This document shows positions 1 through 11,683 of a stretch of 64,000 bases of DNA, one piece after another. The notes under the pieces were generated by a model, which was not told where the DNA came from, ran no database searches, and saw only the letters and a list, made by a program, of their open reading frames with translations. Position 1 is the stretch's first letter. Each line of letters starts with the position of its first letter. The translations under genes and the position numbers were made by a program. This DNA is from Pyrenochaeta sp. MPI-SDFR-AT-0127 (taxonomy: Eukaryota > Ascomycota > Dothideomycetes > Pleosporales > Cucurbitariaceae), in the NCBI GenBank assembly GCA_020747015.1, contig JAGTJM010000023.1, positions 186,001-250,000 on the forward strand. The letters are read 5' to 3'.

Positions 1-980
1 TTTACGCGTTACGAGGACTCATCAAATCGCCTCAAAATCTACCCAACATTGATGTAGATTACGCTAAACCTGCAATGGTGCTTTGGCGTGAATTCATCGA
101 GGATTGCATCCACAGATATGGTTCCCTGAATGCACTTTCACTGGCTGATTCCCAAGAGAGCATCTGGTGGGGCAATGTGAACCCCACTTGGCTGGCTGAT
201 AAATTCGGAGATTTTCAAATGTTTGAGAAGCGCGCGAAACTAACCGCAGTAAGACAACCGTTGTGGCTGGGAACCACCGAGGAAGGAAGTCTTTACTCTG
301 CCTCAGGCGGATCAAAAGCAAGGTGCAGGACAAATCTGGCCGATCCGAATGTGATTGGCATTCAAGGCTTCGTTTATGACACTGTCGAAGAAGTTGGCGA
401 TATTTTTCGCGTGACAGACCTTCAGGAGAAGCAGCAAGGCGTATTAAGACAGTGGAAGACACTCTCTCAAAGGCAGCTCCAGAATCCTAATAGCTTGGAA
501 AGACTTTTCAACGAAACTATAACGGCGGGAGTTGAGGCTAATCATTCAAATCTATGCCAATTGGTACGTGGCCAACCTGAAAGCTGGCTCTCTCATGAAT
601 TGGAGAGTGACCGCTGGGCTGAGATTGTGTCGGCCATCCATCCCGCCAGCAACCTACGTCGCCTTATTGCCACTAAAGAGCATCGCGCTATCGGTCTGGC
701 ACACTCTCAGGCAAAACCTGGCGACCTCGTCTGCATCCTCCTTGGCTCCGATGTTCCATACATTTTGAGAAAATCAAAGCACGACGAAACAGGATTTTCC
801 CATCCATTTCGGTGTTGGTTCATGGGCTGTAGTAGGCGGAAACATTTGTACTGTTGCATTCCCGAACAATACACCTTGGTGGGCCAGGCTTATGTGCATG
901 AAATTATGCAGTACCAGGGTGATGTTGAACAGGATGTTGAGAATGCGTCCAAAGACTGGAAGGAATTCTTCGTGGAATAA
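1..980 (+). CDS. HET-domain heterokaryon incompatibility protein, C-terminal part (5' partial)
   Basis: The reading frame is already open at base 3 and runs to a stop at 980, so the gene begins outside the window. The first codons read YALRGL, then DYAKP, which match the motifs that follow the HET domain proper in this family (usually YALLGL and DYSKP). Near the end, GDLVCILLGSDVPYILR and YTLVGQAYVHEIM match the standard C-terminal block of fungal HET proteins. HET proteins trigger cell death when incompatible strains fuse. No stop or frameshift is visible in the part present, so this copy may be functional, unlike the second HET locus near 44 kb. The N-terminal HET domain cannot be judged. 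Family assignment is firm; function in this organism is inferred. Confidence 0.85.
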   Translation, partial: YALRGLIKSPQNLPNIDVDYAKPAMVLWREFIEDCIHRYGSLNALSLADSQESIWWGNVNPTWLADKFGDFQMFEKRAKLTAVRQPLWLGTTEEGSLYSASGGSKARCRTNLADPNVIGIQGFVYDTVEEVGDIFRVTDLQEKQQGVLRQWKTLSQRQLQNPNSLERLFNETITAGVEANHSNLCQLVRGQPESWLSHELESDRWAEIVSAIHPASNLRRLIATKEHRAIGLAHSQAKPGDLVCILLGSDVPYILRKSKHDETGFSHPFRCWFMGCSRRKHLYCCIPEQYTLVGQAYVHEIMQYQGDVEQDVENASKDWKEFFVE

Positions 981-1130
981 GGGTATGGAATGCCTACGGA
1001 ATCAATCAACTTGCTCTCGTTCATCTATGTAATCAGCCCGCAGGCAAATGTTTGCCTACAGACTTTGGTACATTGTGCAGAAGAGCAGCGATGCAACGTC
1101 TAAAAGAATCATCATAAGTCGGCCGGCCGC

Positions 1131-3037
1131 TCAAGCCCTCACTGAGGGAGGTGCACCAAAATCGCCGATAACAAAGCCTTCCTCGTTCAAGTTCCTCTGC
1201 TCTTTCCACTCGCCACCATCCACCCTCGAATAGGAAAGATCAATCCGTCCCTTGACCAGATTAACTTCAATGTGGACATTTTGCACTCTAGACCTTTCGG
1301 CGACATGTTTACTCTCCTGACAGCCTCGAGTGAGTGGTATCCAATTATCAGGAGGCATCTCAGCCAACTCGATGCACTCTTCCATTTTTAGCCATTCCGC
1401 AGCCACCAACCCGGCACCGAGGGAGTCCCAGATACCCTCCCGACGTCTGCAATTTAGCAAAAGGGCGATTGCACGGCGGCGGATGATGGGGTCTCGACAC
1501 CGGCATGCAGTGAAGAACAAAGGTACGATTGGCGAAAGCTCAAATGAGGGCGAGAAAGATAGAGGGGCTCGCTCTGGCATCGAATTAACATTTATGCGAT
1601 ATTGCCCTTGAGCTGGGTCGACTTGTGGTGCTTCGTCTAAGCGGAACACTGTTGTAGACGCTACCAAAGGTACCGAGGATGGAGCTGTATCTGGACTTGG
1701 AGCTATCGGAAAGTTCTTAGCTGGTGGAGAGCGTCCTAGACCGGGCGATGAAGATGATCGAGAAGATGGTGAAGGATTGGGTCCTGAGGTTGGCAGGATC
1801 TCAGCGAGATCGACAAGAGTCCTGAAAGAGCCCACGAACCCATCCCAGGTCATTTCCGTCCTCATTCCAGCAATCGCTCCTAAAACAATGCGGCTCATGA
1901 CCGCATATATCTGCAACAGTATGTTTCCAGCGTAGATTTTAGGTTCGCCCTGTTCGTGCTGCGGAATATTCTGTTGATAATTGCGAAATGTGGTTTCCCA
2001 TTTTTCAACCGACATGATTAACTGAGAATACAAATGAAACCATGTTGGATGTTCCGATTCTTGATGGTCGTCCGATACTCCCCAAGCCCACATGACACAT
2101 CGCAGGAGTCCAACAAGATCAGTACGTGCTGCTGAATTGCTTGTATATGCCTTCGGGATCTTTGGGCATTCTGGTGGCCTGTCAAAAGCGTAGTCATAAG
2201 GCGAAGCTTCGTCAGAGAAGGTCATGGCTTGCAAGTCGAAACGATACAGGACGTCAGAAACTGAATCCTGGGATGCAGTCATTTGCGCTGAATTGCGTTT
2301 GTACTGATTCAGTATTCGCATTCCATTTTGTAAATGCATGTTAGCGGCCTTGAAGTTTCCCGCAAGATTCTCGTAGCATGTAAAGATGATGCACGCCATG
2401 AGAACCTTTTCCAAGTTAACACCATCCTGTTGACGAGCGTTAAGCAGATCATTCGAGTGCTTGACAGCTTGCATGTATTGCACAAAGGCGAAATCTCTGG
2501 TCCTTGCACTGAGTGCCGGCGATGTGCACTCGAACCGTTCATGCATCGTGCTGAGTGCTAAGACTCCATGCTTGATAGCCGGCTCAGTGTGACTCAGTTG
2601 CAACACCTTCTGACTCCATAGCTCAGAGTCAAAAAACTCTGTCCATCTCGGAAGAGTGTGAGTCTGAAAGTACTGGAAAGAACGATTTTCCATCGGGTCT
2701 GGGCTGAGACTGAGGGAAGGACTTCTCAGGGCGCATGGTTGCCTTGGCTTCTGAGGGACAACAAGAAAGGACGAATTGCGATATGAAGCTGCAGCCGCTG
2801 AGAATCCGCTTTTCATATTGATGACATGCTTATAGCCCTCGCACTTTCTGCCTGTTTTGGTGCAGCGAGTGCACTCTGGCTTCGTCTCGTCGCATTTTAC
2901 CCGCCGAATCCTCAGGTTTAATCAGTACCTTGTCATGTAAGGAACAGCCTGCTGGCTACCTACCTGCAAGTTTCACAGCCTGTCTTAACTCGTACTTTGA
3001 ACTGCTTCTCTAGCTGACGCAACTTTGCTCCTTCCAT
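1131..3037 (-). CDS. Zn(II)2Cys6 fungal transcription factor
   Basis: Two exons: 3037-2964 and 2910-1131, with a 53-bp intron that has a tactgat branch site. They give about 617 residues. The start at 3037 was chosen because it is the ATG that opens the exon carrying the first zinc cysteines. The intron splits the zinc cluster. Joined cysteines are at residues 21, 24, 31, 38, 41 and 48, an exact CX2CX6CX6CX2CX6C pattern, followed by GYKH. Without the first exon the DNA-binding domain would be missed. The rest resembles the fungal-specific transcription factor domain (fungal_trans_2/DUF3468 type), with an early block LPRWTEFFDSELW. It lies downstream of, and in the same orientation as, a flavin oxidase gene, which it may regulate; that link is inference. 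Confidence 0.88.
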
Positions 3038-3398
3038 TTCGCATGTGTCGTACCTGCCTAGATGCATATGAGTCGGTGGGGGTTTGGCGGCCTTTGATTG
3101 GTAATGTTGCATGACAAGGCAGCCAGCGGTGCCACAAAAATAGTCGTTGCAGGATCGCGACCATATTCACGTGGGCATTCCTAATTGCCAGCGAGATGCC
3201 ATGTGGCATGACAACGCTGTCCCTACTTCTACTGGAGACATGTGGCATTATGATGGGTGTTTGGGTGCAACGAGGGTTTGTCATGCACAGGAGTAAGTTA
3301 AGAATCGAGAAAGTAGATGCTGTTGTAGGCCAAAGCGAGGAGTCGTGCTATATCATAAGTCGTTTATTTGTACATAAGCCGGAAGCAGTGGCGATCAT
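3038..3398. other. Intergenic, upstream of Zn2Cys6 regulator
   Basis: This 361-bp gap lies between the 3' end of the flavoenzyme and the start of the regulator, both on the minus strand. It should hold the regulator promoter. I see no further gene or clear repeat. Confidence 0.6.
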
Positions 3399-4884
3399 TT
3401 ACAACTTGCCCCTGCTCTTCTCCAACTCCTCCTTCAAAATCAAACCCTCAGGTCCACCCCTTGACCCATCACCCGGCCACAACTCCTCAGGTAGCCTCTC
3501 CCGGGGCCAATCCCATTTCCCCTTGAAATCCTCCGGTGTTCGGCCCATAACACACTCTAATATACTATCACCAATGATTGGCAGAAATTTGAACCCGTGT
3601 CCTGAACCACCAGTCGCCACAAAGAGGCCTTTGTACTTTGGATGATAGGAGATCAGGAAGTCACCGTCTCGTGTATCTGTGTACCAGCAGATCTTGGATT
3701 TAGTAAAAGGGCGTGAGGGTATAGAGAGGGAAGGATGGATAGCCGTGAGGAAGTCGCGGCACTGCTTTTGGCCCTCCACGGGTACGACTTGCGATGGGTC
3801 ATCTACGGATGTGTAGGGTAGCGAAATAGTGATAGTCTCATTGGGATCCTCGGACTCAGGGTGGGGTATGGTTGTGGGATTAACGTAGCCGTGGCCGTGC
3901 CGTGCGACTTTCAGTAGCCCTTTCTCCGGCGGGATCATAAAAAGGCCATGCGAAAGGTTTAAAATGGTGGGATGTTTGGCGAGGGGTGCTTCCTCCTCCG
4001 CTGAGATGGGCATGTAGCACAACGCCTGGCCCGTCGCTTTACATATTCCTCGGAGGTCTATGAGAGATGCTGTCCATGCGCCTGCAGCTAGCATCGTCAA
4101 TTCTGCCCTTATCTCGCTAGAGTCGCTCATGCGCACTCCCAAGACGGTGTTTGTTTCGTGGTCAATCAGCAGCTTCTTCACCTTCGCGGTTACAAACTTG
4201 ACCCTATTCAGTTTCTCCACCTTTTCTCTTAGCCACATCATCGCGCCTTCGGCATTGGCCCATCCTGAACTCCAATTCACATACCCTGTGCTACCACTGC
4301 CCCATTCGTCCTTGCCTTCAAGACCACACGCTCGTCTAATGTCTCCGGCTGAGTTTAAAACCTCGACCTTATCGGCTCCAATAGCGCGAACATTTGCGAG
4401 AGACTCAGAAACGTATTTCTGTTCCGGACCCCAGGCGACAACAGCGAGGCCAACCTCGTGGTAATGTTCTGGTGCAAAGTCGGTGCGCCAATGCTTCATG
4501 GCGATCGTGGCGAGGCGTGTATAGTGTGCGGCGGCATAATCGGGACGTATGATGCGAGACGAATCAATCTAGTTTGGAAATCGTTGAGCTCGTGTCATAG
4601 TGAACTTGGTGGTCTAGACGAGATGACGGAGAGCTGTGGCCTCAAAGCCCTACTATTGATGGATCAAGGTATTCACTTACACTTGAGCCATCTGGAGAAG
4701 GAAACGGCCGACGATCTATAACAGTGATTGAAGTGTCCTTGAACTGAGGATTTCTGTAAAGTGCCCAGGCGGTCGAGAGTCCAAAGGCACCGCTTCCGAC
4801 GATCAAGATGGATGAAGGGACTTCTATTGGATGTGAAGGCGCCATTATACGATGCAGTAATGCGACAAGCAGAAACAAACCCAA
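3399..4884 (-). CDS. FAD-dependent oxidoreductase, fructosyl-amino-acid/sarcosine oxidase type
   Basis: Two exons: 4884-4681 and 4568-3399 (112-bp intron, donor gtaagt, acceptor ctag), giving 457 residues. Starting at the second ATG (4845, MAPSHP) gives 444 and may be the true start. Exon 1 carries the dinucleotide-binding motif ILIVGSGAFGLSTAWAL. The join restores DSSRIIRPDYA, typical of the amadoriase/sarcosine oxidase family. Near the C-terminus, KICWYTDT contains the cysteine that covalently holds FAD in this family, followed by ATGGSGHGFKFLP. The chain ends in GKL, close to but not exactly a PTS1 peroxisomal signal. These enzymes oxidise the C-N bond of fructosyl amines or N-methyl amino acids and release hydrogen peroxide. 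The precise substrate cannot be read from sequence. Confidence 0.85.
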
Positions 4885-5158
4885 AGGAAATATGTGCAGC
4901 GAAGAGGATGAAGCGGATTAAACTACATTTACACGATGGTTGTCTAGAGGGCACCACTTGGTGCGCCGATATCGTCGACGGATGACAGGGCGTGTCGGCT
5001 GGACGCGGTCTACGGCCTCGTGGGCTGCAGGAAGCTTTGACAATCCCAATTGCTTGGGTCGCGTAAAGATTTGGAGCCTCGGAGAAAACATCGACAACAT
5101 CACCAATTGAGTATTCACGACATTCATTTCTGAGCTTCTCACGCCCGATTGCGTCGCC

Positions 5159-6259
5159 ATGGCCAAGCTACCAAAGCCTCCGAGGTCTTTCCCCGTGAAA
5201 TCTGCGATACCTACGAAGGCTGCTTTGCCGCTGCACAAGCGGATACCTCGAGCGCAACTAGATGCTGAAGCATCATTACGAAGACCGGATGGCACACCGA
5301 AGGAGGCATGGCAGAAGGTCTGGTCTGCGCGGCCCAAAATCTCAGATTTGCAAAGACTGTCGGACCAGGATTTGCGGTCAGCACAACATCAGGCGAAGTT
5401 GCGGAGATGGAGACAATGGCCAATGTTCGGCATTGGCTTGGTCGCGTTCGGGATGGGCATGTACGGTGTCATGCTTTGGGCATCGCTGACACGCGATGTG
5501 GATCTCAAGGATCTCCCAGAAGACCTCTCAGACCGGTTTGACAAGGAGGCCGAGGGCTATGATGAGAAGGTCGATATGTCGGAAATGCTGCTTTTCCTCA
5601 CGTCCAAGCGCAAGAAGCTCACAGGGAAGGCGAAGGGACATGTGTTGGAAGTGGCGGTGGGCACAGGCAGGAATATACCGTACTACAAGACAAAGCAATG
5701 CTCGACAGTCACACTGCTTGATTCAAGCGGGCCGATGCTGGCAGTAGCGAAGCGGAAGTGGAACGACACACATAAAGAGTACTTCAGCCGGGTCTTTTTC
5801 AAGCAGCAATCCGCTGTGGACGCTATTATTCCGCCATACGGCGCTCAGGACGGATACGACACCGTGATACAGACGATGGGCTTGTGCTCAACGCCAGAGC
5901 CGGTAAAACTTCTTCAGAACATCGAGGCATGCACCAAGGAGGATGGACGGATACTGCTTCTAGAGCACGGAAAGTCGCATTACGGGTGGCTCAATGATAT
6001 GCTAGACAAGACTGCGCCTGCACACGCTGACGAGCACGGTTGCTGGTGGAACAAGGACATTGGAGAAATCGTGGAGCAGAGCGGGCTCGAGGTTATTGAA
6101 ATGAAGCGATACAACTTCGGCACGACCTGGTGGTTGGAGCTGAAACCGAGAAAGGGCAGTCGACTGACGATGCAGGAGACAATCGTTGTTGCGCAGCCGC
6201 CCGCTGCGCAGCCCGGATCCCCGGTAACACAGAAGCCGTGGTGGTCGCTCTGGAGATGA
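5159..6259 (+). CDS. oms1: Mitochondrial methyltransferase OMS1-like
   Basis: Single exon of 366 residues starting at an ATG in good context (cgccATGg). The basic, proline-rich N-terminus is followed by one membrane span around residues 86-108 (WPMFGIGLVAFGMGMYG and on). A class I SAM-dependent methyltransferase domain comes next, with motif I VLEVAVGTGRNIPYY and the following LLDSSGPML. This layout, an N-terminal anchor then a methyltransferase domain, matches yeast OMS1, an inner-membrane protein found as a suppressor of respiratory defects. The acceptor substrate is not established by sequence. It is divergent from the flavoenzyme, sharing a 274-bp promoter region. Confidence 0.85.
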   Translation: MAKLPKPPRSFPVKSAIPTKAALPLHKRIPRAQLDAEASLRRPDGTPKEAWQKVWSARPKISDLQRLSDQDLRSAQHQAKLRRWRQWPMFGIGLVAFGMGMYGVMLWASLTRDVDLKDLPEDLSDRFDKEAEGYDEKVDMSEMLLFLTSKRKKLTGKAKGHVLEVAVGTGRNIPYYKTKQCSTVTLLDSSGPMLAVAKRKWNDTHKEYFSRVFFKQQSAVDAIIPPYGAQDGYDTVIQTMGLCSTPEPVKLLQNIEACTKEDGRILLLEHGKSHYGWLNDMLDKTAPAHADEHGCWWNKDIGEIVEQSGLEVIEMKRYNFGTTWWLELKPRKGSRLTMQETIVVAQPPAAQPGSPVTQKPWWSLWR

Positions 6260-8735
6260 GGTATGGCTGTGTCACCTCCGCATCCCGCACAGGTCGGCAG
6301 TGGGGAGCTGCAGCATGCCGCCCTTAGCGACTGTACCCAGCAATGTTAGGCGTTTAGTCGAGCTGGAACAGGCTTCCCGACCAGTGTATGGACAGCCATG
6401 GCATCCAAACGACGTCAATGTTTGGTTGACCTTGTGGAGGGGAAATGGCCCGATTCGGTAATTCTGCCATCATAGCTGGGCAACACAACAGAAGGTGAAG
6501 CGAGATGCCATGTCAGCATTGCGGACTTTAAACAATCCTGCAACGTGCCGCTGAAACGACAAGGCGCCGCGTCCAAACTATGAAGTCTTTCCATCATGTG
6601 AGCTGCAGATATGTGCCTGCGCGGTCGGACTTTGTGAAGTCGATATCTCGCTTGGTCCACCGATGAGCAAATGGATCGTAATTGCGATGCAGCGCTCGTA
6701 TTGGTGCTCTGCACCGCTGACATGCATCCATGTTCTGACTCTTTCTTGTCCTCTCCTTTATGAAATCAACTTGGCAAAAGCAAACAGCGTCGACACCATT
6801 TCACGGCCTGCGAGCTGCCTGATTCAATCCTTTGCATTCGTCTGGGGAAGGGCGGAGCGCATCCGCCAGACGGTTTGGCAAACAGCTCCAATGCGGCGCA
6901 AGACCTTCCTGTTCCCCACAAAAAAGTGACGCTGGGGCTGCACATGCAATCCGGACCTGGCGCCATGCGCCTGTCCCCATCGGGCAACGGCTCATGTGCG
7001 CCCCCTGCCAATCATGACCATGGTGGCACATGGCTTGTGTGGTGTACATGGAAAAAAGAAGCGGTGCGGAGCGCACTGTGGTGAAACAAAGGTTTCCGTA
7101 ACGGGCTTTGCTTGTTCCCGCAGAAGACCAATTGCTCGTACACGCGTACGACACAGCCTGGAGCACCAGAAGAAATCCTGGCCGGCGAAATTGGCCGTCT
7201 GGCAACTTTTGCACGTTGCCGAGGCGTGACCGCATGGCGAACAAAGAGAAAAAAAAAGCGAGAAAAAAGTGTACTCACCGCCCTGGATGCCCCGGCTCAG
7301 GCGTTGAGGCTAAATCTGTGAAGAGGCGCCATTGGTGCTAGCACGAAACAGGGGGTGCCTGCACGCTGGAACAAGATGATATGCACGCAGCACCAGATCA
7401 TGGGCGACGGGCCAACCACTCGCGTTGAGGCTGTTTGGCTGGCGTGCTGCTTGGGGAACGGAGGGGAGGTAAGGCGGTCAGCTCGAGTGTACAGCTGGTC
7501 CATGGCCGGTCGATTGCCTAGATGCAGACGGAAAGGATATGCGTGGTTTTGATGGGCAACGGGACGACATGAGGTCACTTTTTTTTTAACGATGCCGCCC
7601 GTGTCAGGGCCATGGCTCCGCGAGCAGTTTGTTGGCGGAGGCCTACACCGGGGGTCCAAGGGTTGTCTTGTATCTACAGTACATGCTCGCCTTCAAGTCT
7701 GGTACTCTGGACGCAGTTGACCGTGTTCAACCAGTCTTGCCACTGCTTTGGGATGCTTCTGACTTGGACAAGTCCCGCCAGACGGGATCTGGCCGGGAAA
7801 GGGAAGCCTGTACCAGGCGCGCGAGGCCATGGATAGCTCTGCTGGCGGCTCGCCATTTGCTTTTGGCAGACGACTGTTGTGTTGCTGCTACGTGCAGGCA
7901 GCCACGGCTCCTTGGATACCGTAGGGTGAGTTCGGCAGCGTTTTGCCCCTGGCCTGCAAAGCAACATGGCTCTAAAGTTAGCATGCGGTCATATCTCTGG
8001 GAGACCAAAACAGTGATCCCTGAAATACACATTCACCCTACCCTACGCACGGCCGCCCTCAGAGCCTAGTCGCACTTTCCTTCACGAGTGCTCCACCTTG
8101 CCTTCCGTTCCTTCCTCGTCGTATTCCCCTCCTCCCCATCCCATCGCCCTTCAAACTGCCTCTGGGACAGACAACATCCTCTTGTCCTACCCAGCAGTCC
8201 GTTCCCATTGCCATTTCTCCTCCATTGCAGCGTGCGCTGAGTGTAGTAGTGCTGCAGCGTCGTTGACTGTGTCGCTGAGTTGCAAGTTGGGCTTGAGCGT
8301 GAGGCAGCCAGTCGCCATCGCCCAGTTACGTATACGCCCTCAGGAGGCGAGCCGCGCAACCTTGTGCCAGGACGAGAGCCGCCGGTCTGCATCTCAGCTT
8401 TCATCATCATCGAACAACCATCTCTCTCTCTCTTTCGCTCTCATATTAATCAGGCACCCCTTCCAATACGCCCCTTGTGCTGCAGTGCAGGCAGAACCGT
8501 CGCACGCTACCTTGCATACAGCGGCAGCCGCTTTGGAGTGTAGGCTGCATCGCCGTGCATTCCACCCAGGACCAATCGTCGACCCTGGCATTCTCACGGC
8601 AACAACACTTTTGGCTGCATCCCCTCCGCCAGCCTCAATAATTCACCTCTGTCTTGCGAGTCCTCTTCGCCCTTCCTCCTCCTCCCCCCACATACCCGAC
8701 TTGCGCGACAACTGCGACTGCGTCGCCGCGACAAG
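6260..8735. other. Long non-coding interval and likely 5' leader of the GDS1-like gene
   Basis: About 2.5 kb with no coding region I can support. Short open frames on both strands have no recognisable motifs and overlap each other. The last 600 bases are pyrimidine-rich, including a CT run near 8421-8440, and look like a transcribed 5' leader and core promoter of the following gene. Confidence 0.55.
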
Positions 8736-10011
8736 ATGCCCTACAACACCCGTCGGAAGTCGCTTTCGCTGCCCTCGCTAGGCATACACCTACCTGGAGC
8801 TTCGCGATCCACGCGCTCACCGCCTTCAACAAGCGACGGCCACCACGTCGCAAAGAAACAGAAGCGCTCTCATTCCGGCTCAACCTCATCGTCGCCCGCT
8901 TCACCACCACGCCCCATTGCACTGCGCTTCGACGAGCACAGGCCAAAGAGCTCAGGCCGGGTGGCAGACACCCCGCCGCCGTCGCCAGGCGGCGAGTCTG
9001 GGTCAACAAAGGTAGACACCCAAGGTATCGACGATGAGATCGTCGTAGGTGTCATCGAGCAGCTGGAGAAGACGGGCAACCGACCCCACCTTCTGAAGGA
9101 ACTCGCGACTGTGCTGTCGCCCACCATCCCCATCGTTGAGAGGTACGTACCCCATCTCGGATCCCTAGCATCCAGCCCCCCCGTTACTCATGCTGACGTG
9201 CCATAGCTCGGCGAATCCTGCCGCCATTATTTCGTCACGTTTGGCAACATACCTCAAGCGTAACTGGACTGCCCTATCAAGATGTCCTCTCGACAAGAAG
9301 TTGGTCGGCACTCACCCTAAGCGTGTCTACTACTTCCTCTCCACCTGCCCGCACCAGCCAATACCTGCCGACGCAGGCAACATACCGGCCGCCGCACGAA
9401 TCATCTCGCCGTCGCTGTCGTCTGCGCCATCCGAGGAGGAAGACATGGACGCGCGATCACGGGCTCGCATGTCACCATCACCTGAACTAGACCTGTCCGA
9501 CTACGACAGTCACGATAGCGACCCCTTTTCGAACCAGAGCCACCCGCCGACGACCGCCAACATTGCACACAACCGACGAGCCCAGTCACCGCCCTTGGAA
9601 AAGGACGAGCGCGAGTTCACCCAGACGGCATCATCGCTCCAGCAACGGCGGAAAAGCCAGGAAGCTGAGCGCCAGCGATCTACGAGTGCTTCTGCCGAGC
9701 CAACACAAAACGCCGACGTTACCATGGACGAGGTCTCTCAGTCCGTCGAAGAGACGGAAGAAAGCGCTGCACAGAAGAACTCGGAAGCAGCAGCAGCATT
9801 ATTTGGCCAAATGGGCCATGCCTCCGAGTTCCGGCCCATGTTTGCGCCAAGTAGCCCGGCGTTGAAACCAATACTCAACATTGAAATGCCTCCACCGCTG
9901 TTCAAAGCTGTCGAGGTAAAACTTGGGGCTGATGTTGACGACGACTGGAACATGAAGAGCCCAGAGACGATTGAGCTTGACGAGCTTGACGACCTCTTTG
10001 GTGAATACTAA
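8736..10011 (+). CDS. gds1: GDS1-like winged-helix nuclear protein
   Basis: Two exons: 8736-9142 and 9207-10011 (64-bp intron), giving 403 residues. The join restores IPIVESSANPAA inside a conserved helical domain. That domain runs from about residue 105 (DDEIVVGVIEQLEKTGNRPH) to about 175 (HPKRVYYFLST), and matches the winged-helix region of fungal GDS1 proteins. The N-terminus is basic and serine/proline-rich with a possible nuclear signal, AKKQKRS. The C-terminal half is acidic and disordered, ending in an acidic stretch (DELDDLFGEY). Yeast GDS1 affects growth on non-fermentable carbon sources, but the molecular role is poorly known. A nuclear regulatory role is inferred. Confidence 0.75.
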
Positions 10012-11683
10012 ACGGGCAGAATCTAGATTGGACTATTTCACCTCATCAGCACACGACATTGACGACTCTACTTTGCGCGCATCTTATCATCTTCTCATCA
10101 CTTCTTCTACATTTACTTAGTCTCTTCTCTCCTCTATTATTTGAAAGCGCATGTCCTAGACGGATTCCATTCTGCCGCTCGCGCTGCATCGTACACTTTT
10201 AGGGATGTTGGGATATTGTATGGGGTTCTAGAGGTTGTCACTATCTAGGACGGAACTTTGTACGATATTGTAGAGCTGCTTCTGGGTGTACGGATAGGCG
10301 CAAGGGATATGGCTGAGGCACTGGCTGTTACTCGGCGCACAGTGGTCCTTGTATCAGGATTAGGATCAAAGTGGACTTGTACTGTTGCAGTGGGTCAAAA
10401 AGTGACTAGATTGAACTGATCGGGACTGGACTGCTAGATAAAAGTCATCTTGAAATTGAAAAACAATTGATATCCTCACAACAACTCGGCCCCCATTACC
10501 CTTGTTTCCGCAGTTTCCGCAGTTTCCCGCAAGGTAGCTTATGCTTATTACCCCGAGGTTCTCGAACCCTTGCACCTCCCAGGTTGTCCCTTACATCCAC
10601 GTACCTCTTTCTACACCGCACGACAGAACTGGTCCAGGGCCTGACCGACCTTTTGCTGCAACTAACCAGACAAGTTGCATGGCCCTAATGCACGACAACA
10701 AGAGAAAAATCGGGCCCTCACCGGCAGGACATTGTGCGCCCAATGCGGCTCCAGTCGACCAGGCGATCCTAGGCCCGGAATGGAGATGCAGGCGCTTGGC
10801 AAGGTCGTGGAGGAAGTTGCGGTCGGAGAATGGGGAAGGCGCAGCCTCACTTTCAGAACAGTGTGGGCAAAAAATTGCAGAGACTGAAAAAAAAAATTCC
10901 ATATTCGACCATGCTCAAAGGCTTGTCAGCATCAAGACAGTATCATCGAATGAAACAGCAAAGCAACCGGTACACAAACATCAGTTCGCAGATGAGGAGG
11001 CTGGTGCTTGGGTGATCACATCACCAAGCGAGTCCAATGATCGGGCCCCAGCCTGCCTTCAACAGCAAAGTGTCCAACGACGCCCAACCTCGCACGTAAG
11101 AGTGCGCTGTGCGCAGGCACCGCGCGACACGTTTCGTCTGCACTTTTTGGAAAGCACGCCTGCATTCACTTAGCCGCTCATTTCTCGCGCATTGCCGTCT
11201 CTGCATATCGACGTTCCTGCAGGGCCGAAGACTGCGCGATCGCCTGATCGCTTACTCCCGCTGGCCAGATCCGAACACTTGAAGAGGCAGTGTTGTACAC
11301 TGGAAAAAGTTGGGTATCCAAAGGCCTTTTAGTAGCTTAGAGGGTTAACCCACCGTTGGCTTGCGCGGCGGGACGAAGCGTGCCTCTCCGGACATAGTAG
11401 CACGTTGACACAGTAGCTCCTACCCAGGGACCGGACCGGACCCCATCTCTACCAGGGTGTTGGCATCCATCAATCAATTACGCTCGAATCATCGGCAATC
11501 AGCACACGCAAATCGCCACCATTCACGCTGTCCTACGAAAGCTTCGGGCGCGTCCACAAGTGGCTCGACCACGTAGACGTGGCCCACTCTGACTCCGAAT
11601 CGGACTCGGGCTACGTCCTCTCGTCATCATCATCTGCTACCTCCACCAACTTTACGCCCAGACGAAGTAAAAGAAGCAGCAAG
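10012..11683. other. Intergenic between GDS1-like and DUF2235 genes
   Basis: About 1.7 kb. A 210-codon plus-strand frame at 10541-11173 has no domain signature and looks spurious. From 11417 the frame of the following hydrolase is open but has no ATG before 11684, so part of this interval may be an upstream exon of that gene. Confidence 0.5.

Noticed and set aside
6801..7244. 147-codon minus-strand frame and overlapping frames
   Set aside because: Several overlapping frames on both strands without motifs; typical of GC-rich non-coding DNA.
8098..8781. 227-codon plus-strand frame
   Set aside because: Pyrimidine-rich leader read as Ser/Pro/Leu; overlaps the real GDS1-like start in another frame.
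10541..11173. 210-codon plus-strand open frame
   Set aside because: No domain, mixed low-complexity composition, no partner exon; lies in the interval between two clear genes.
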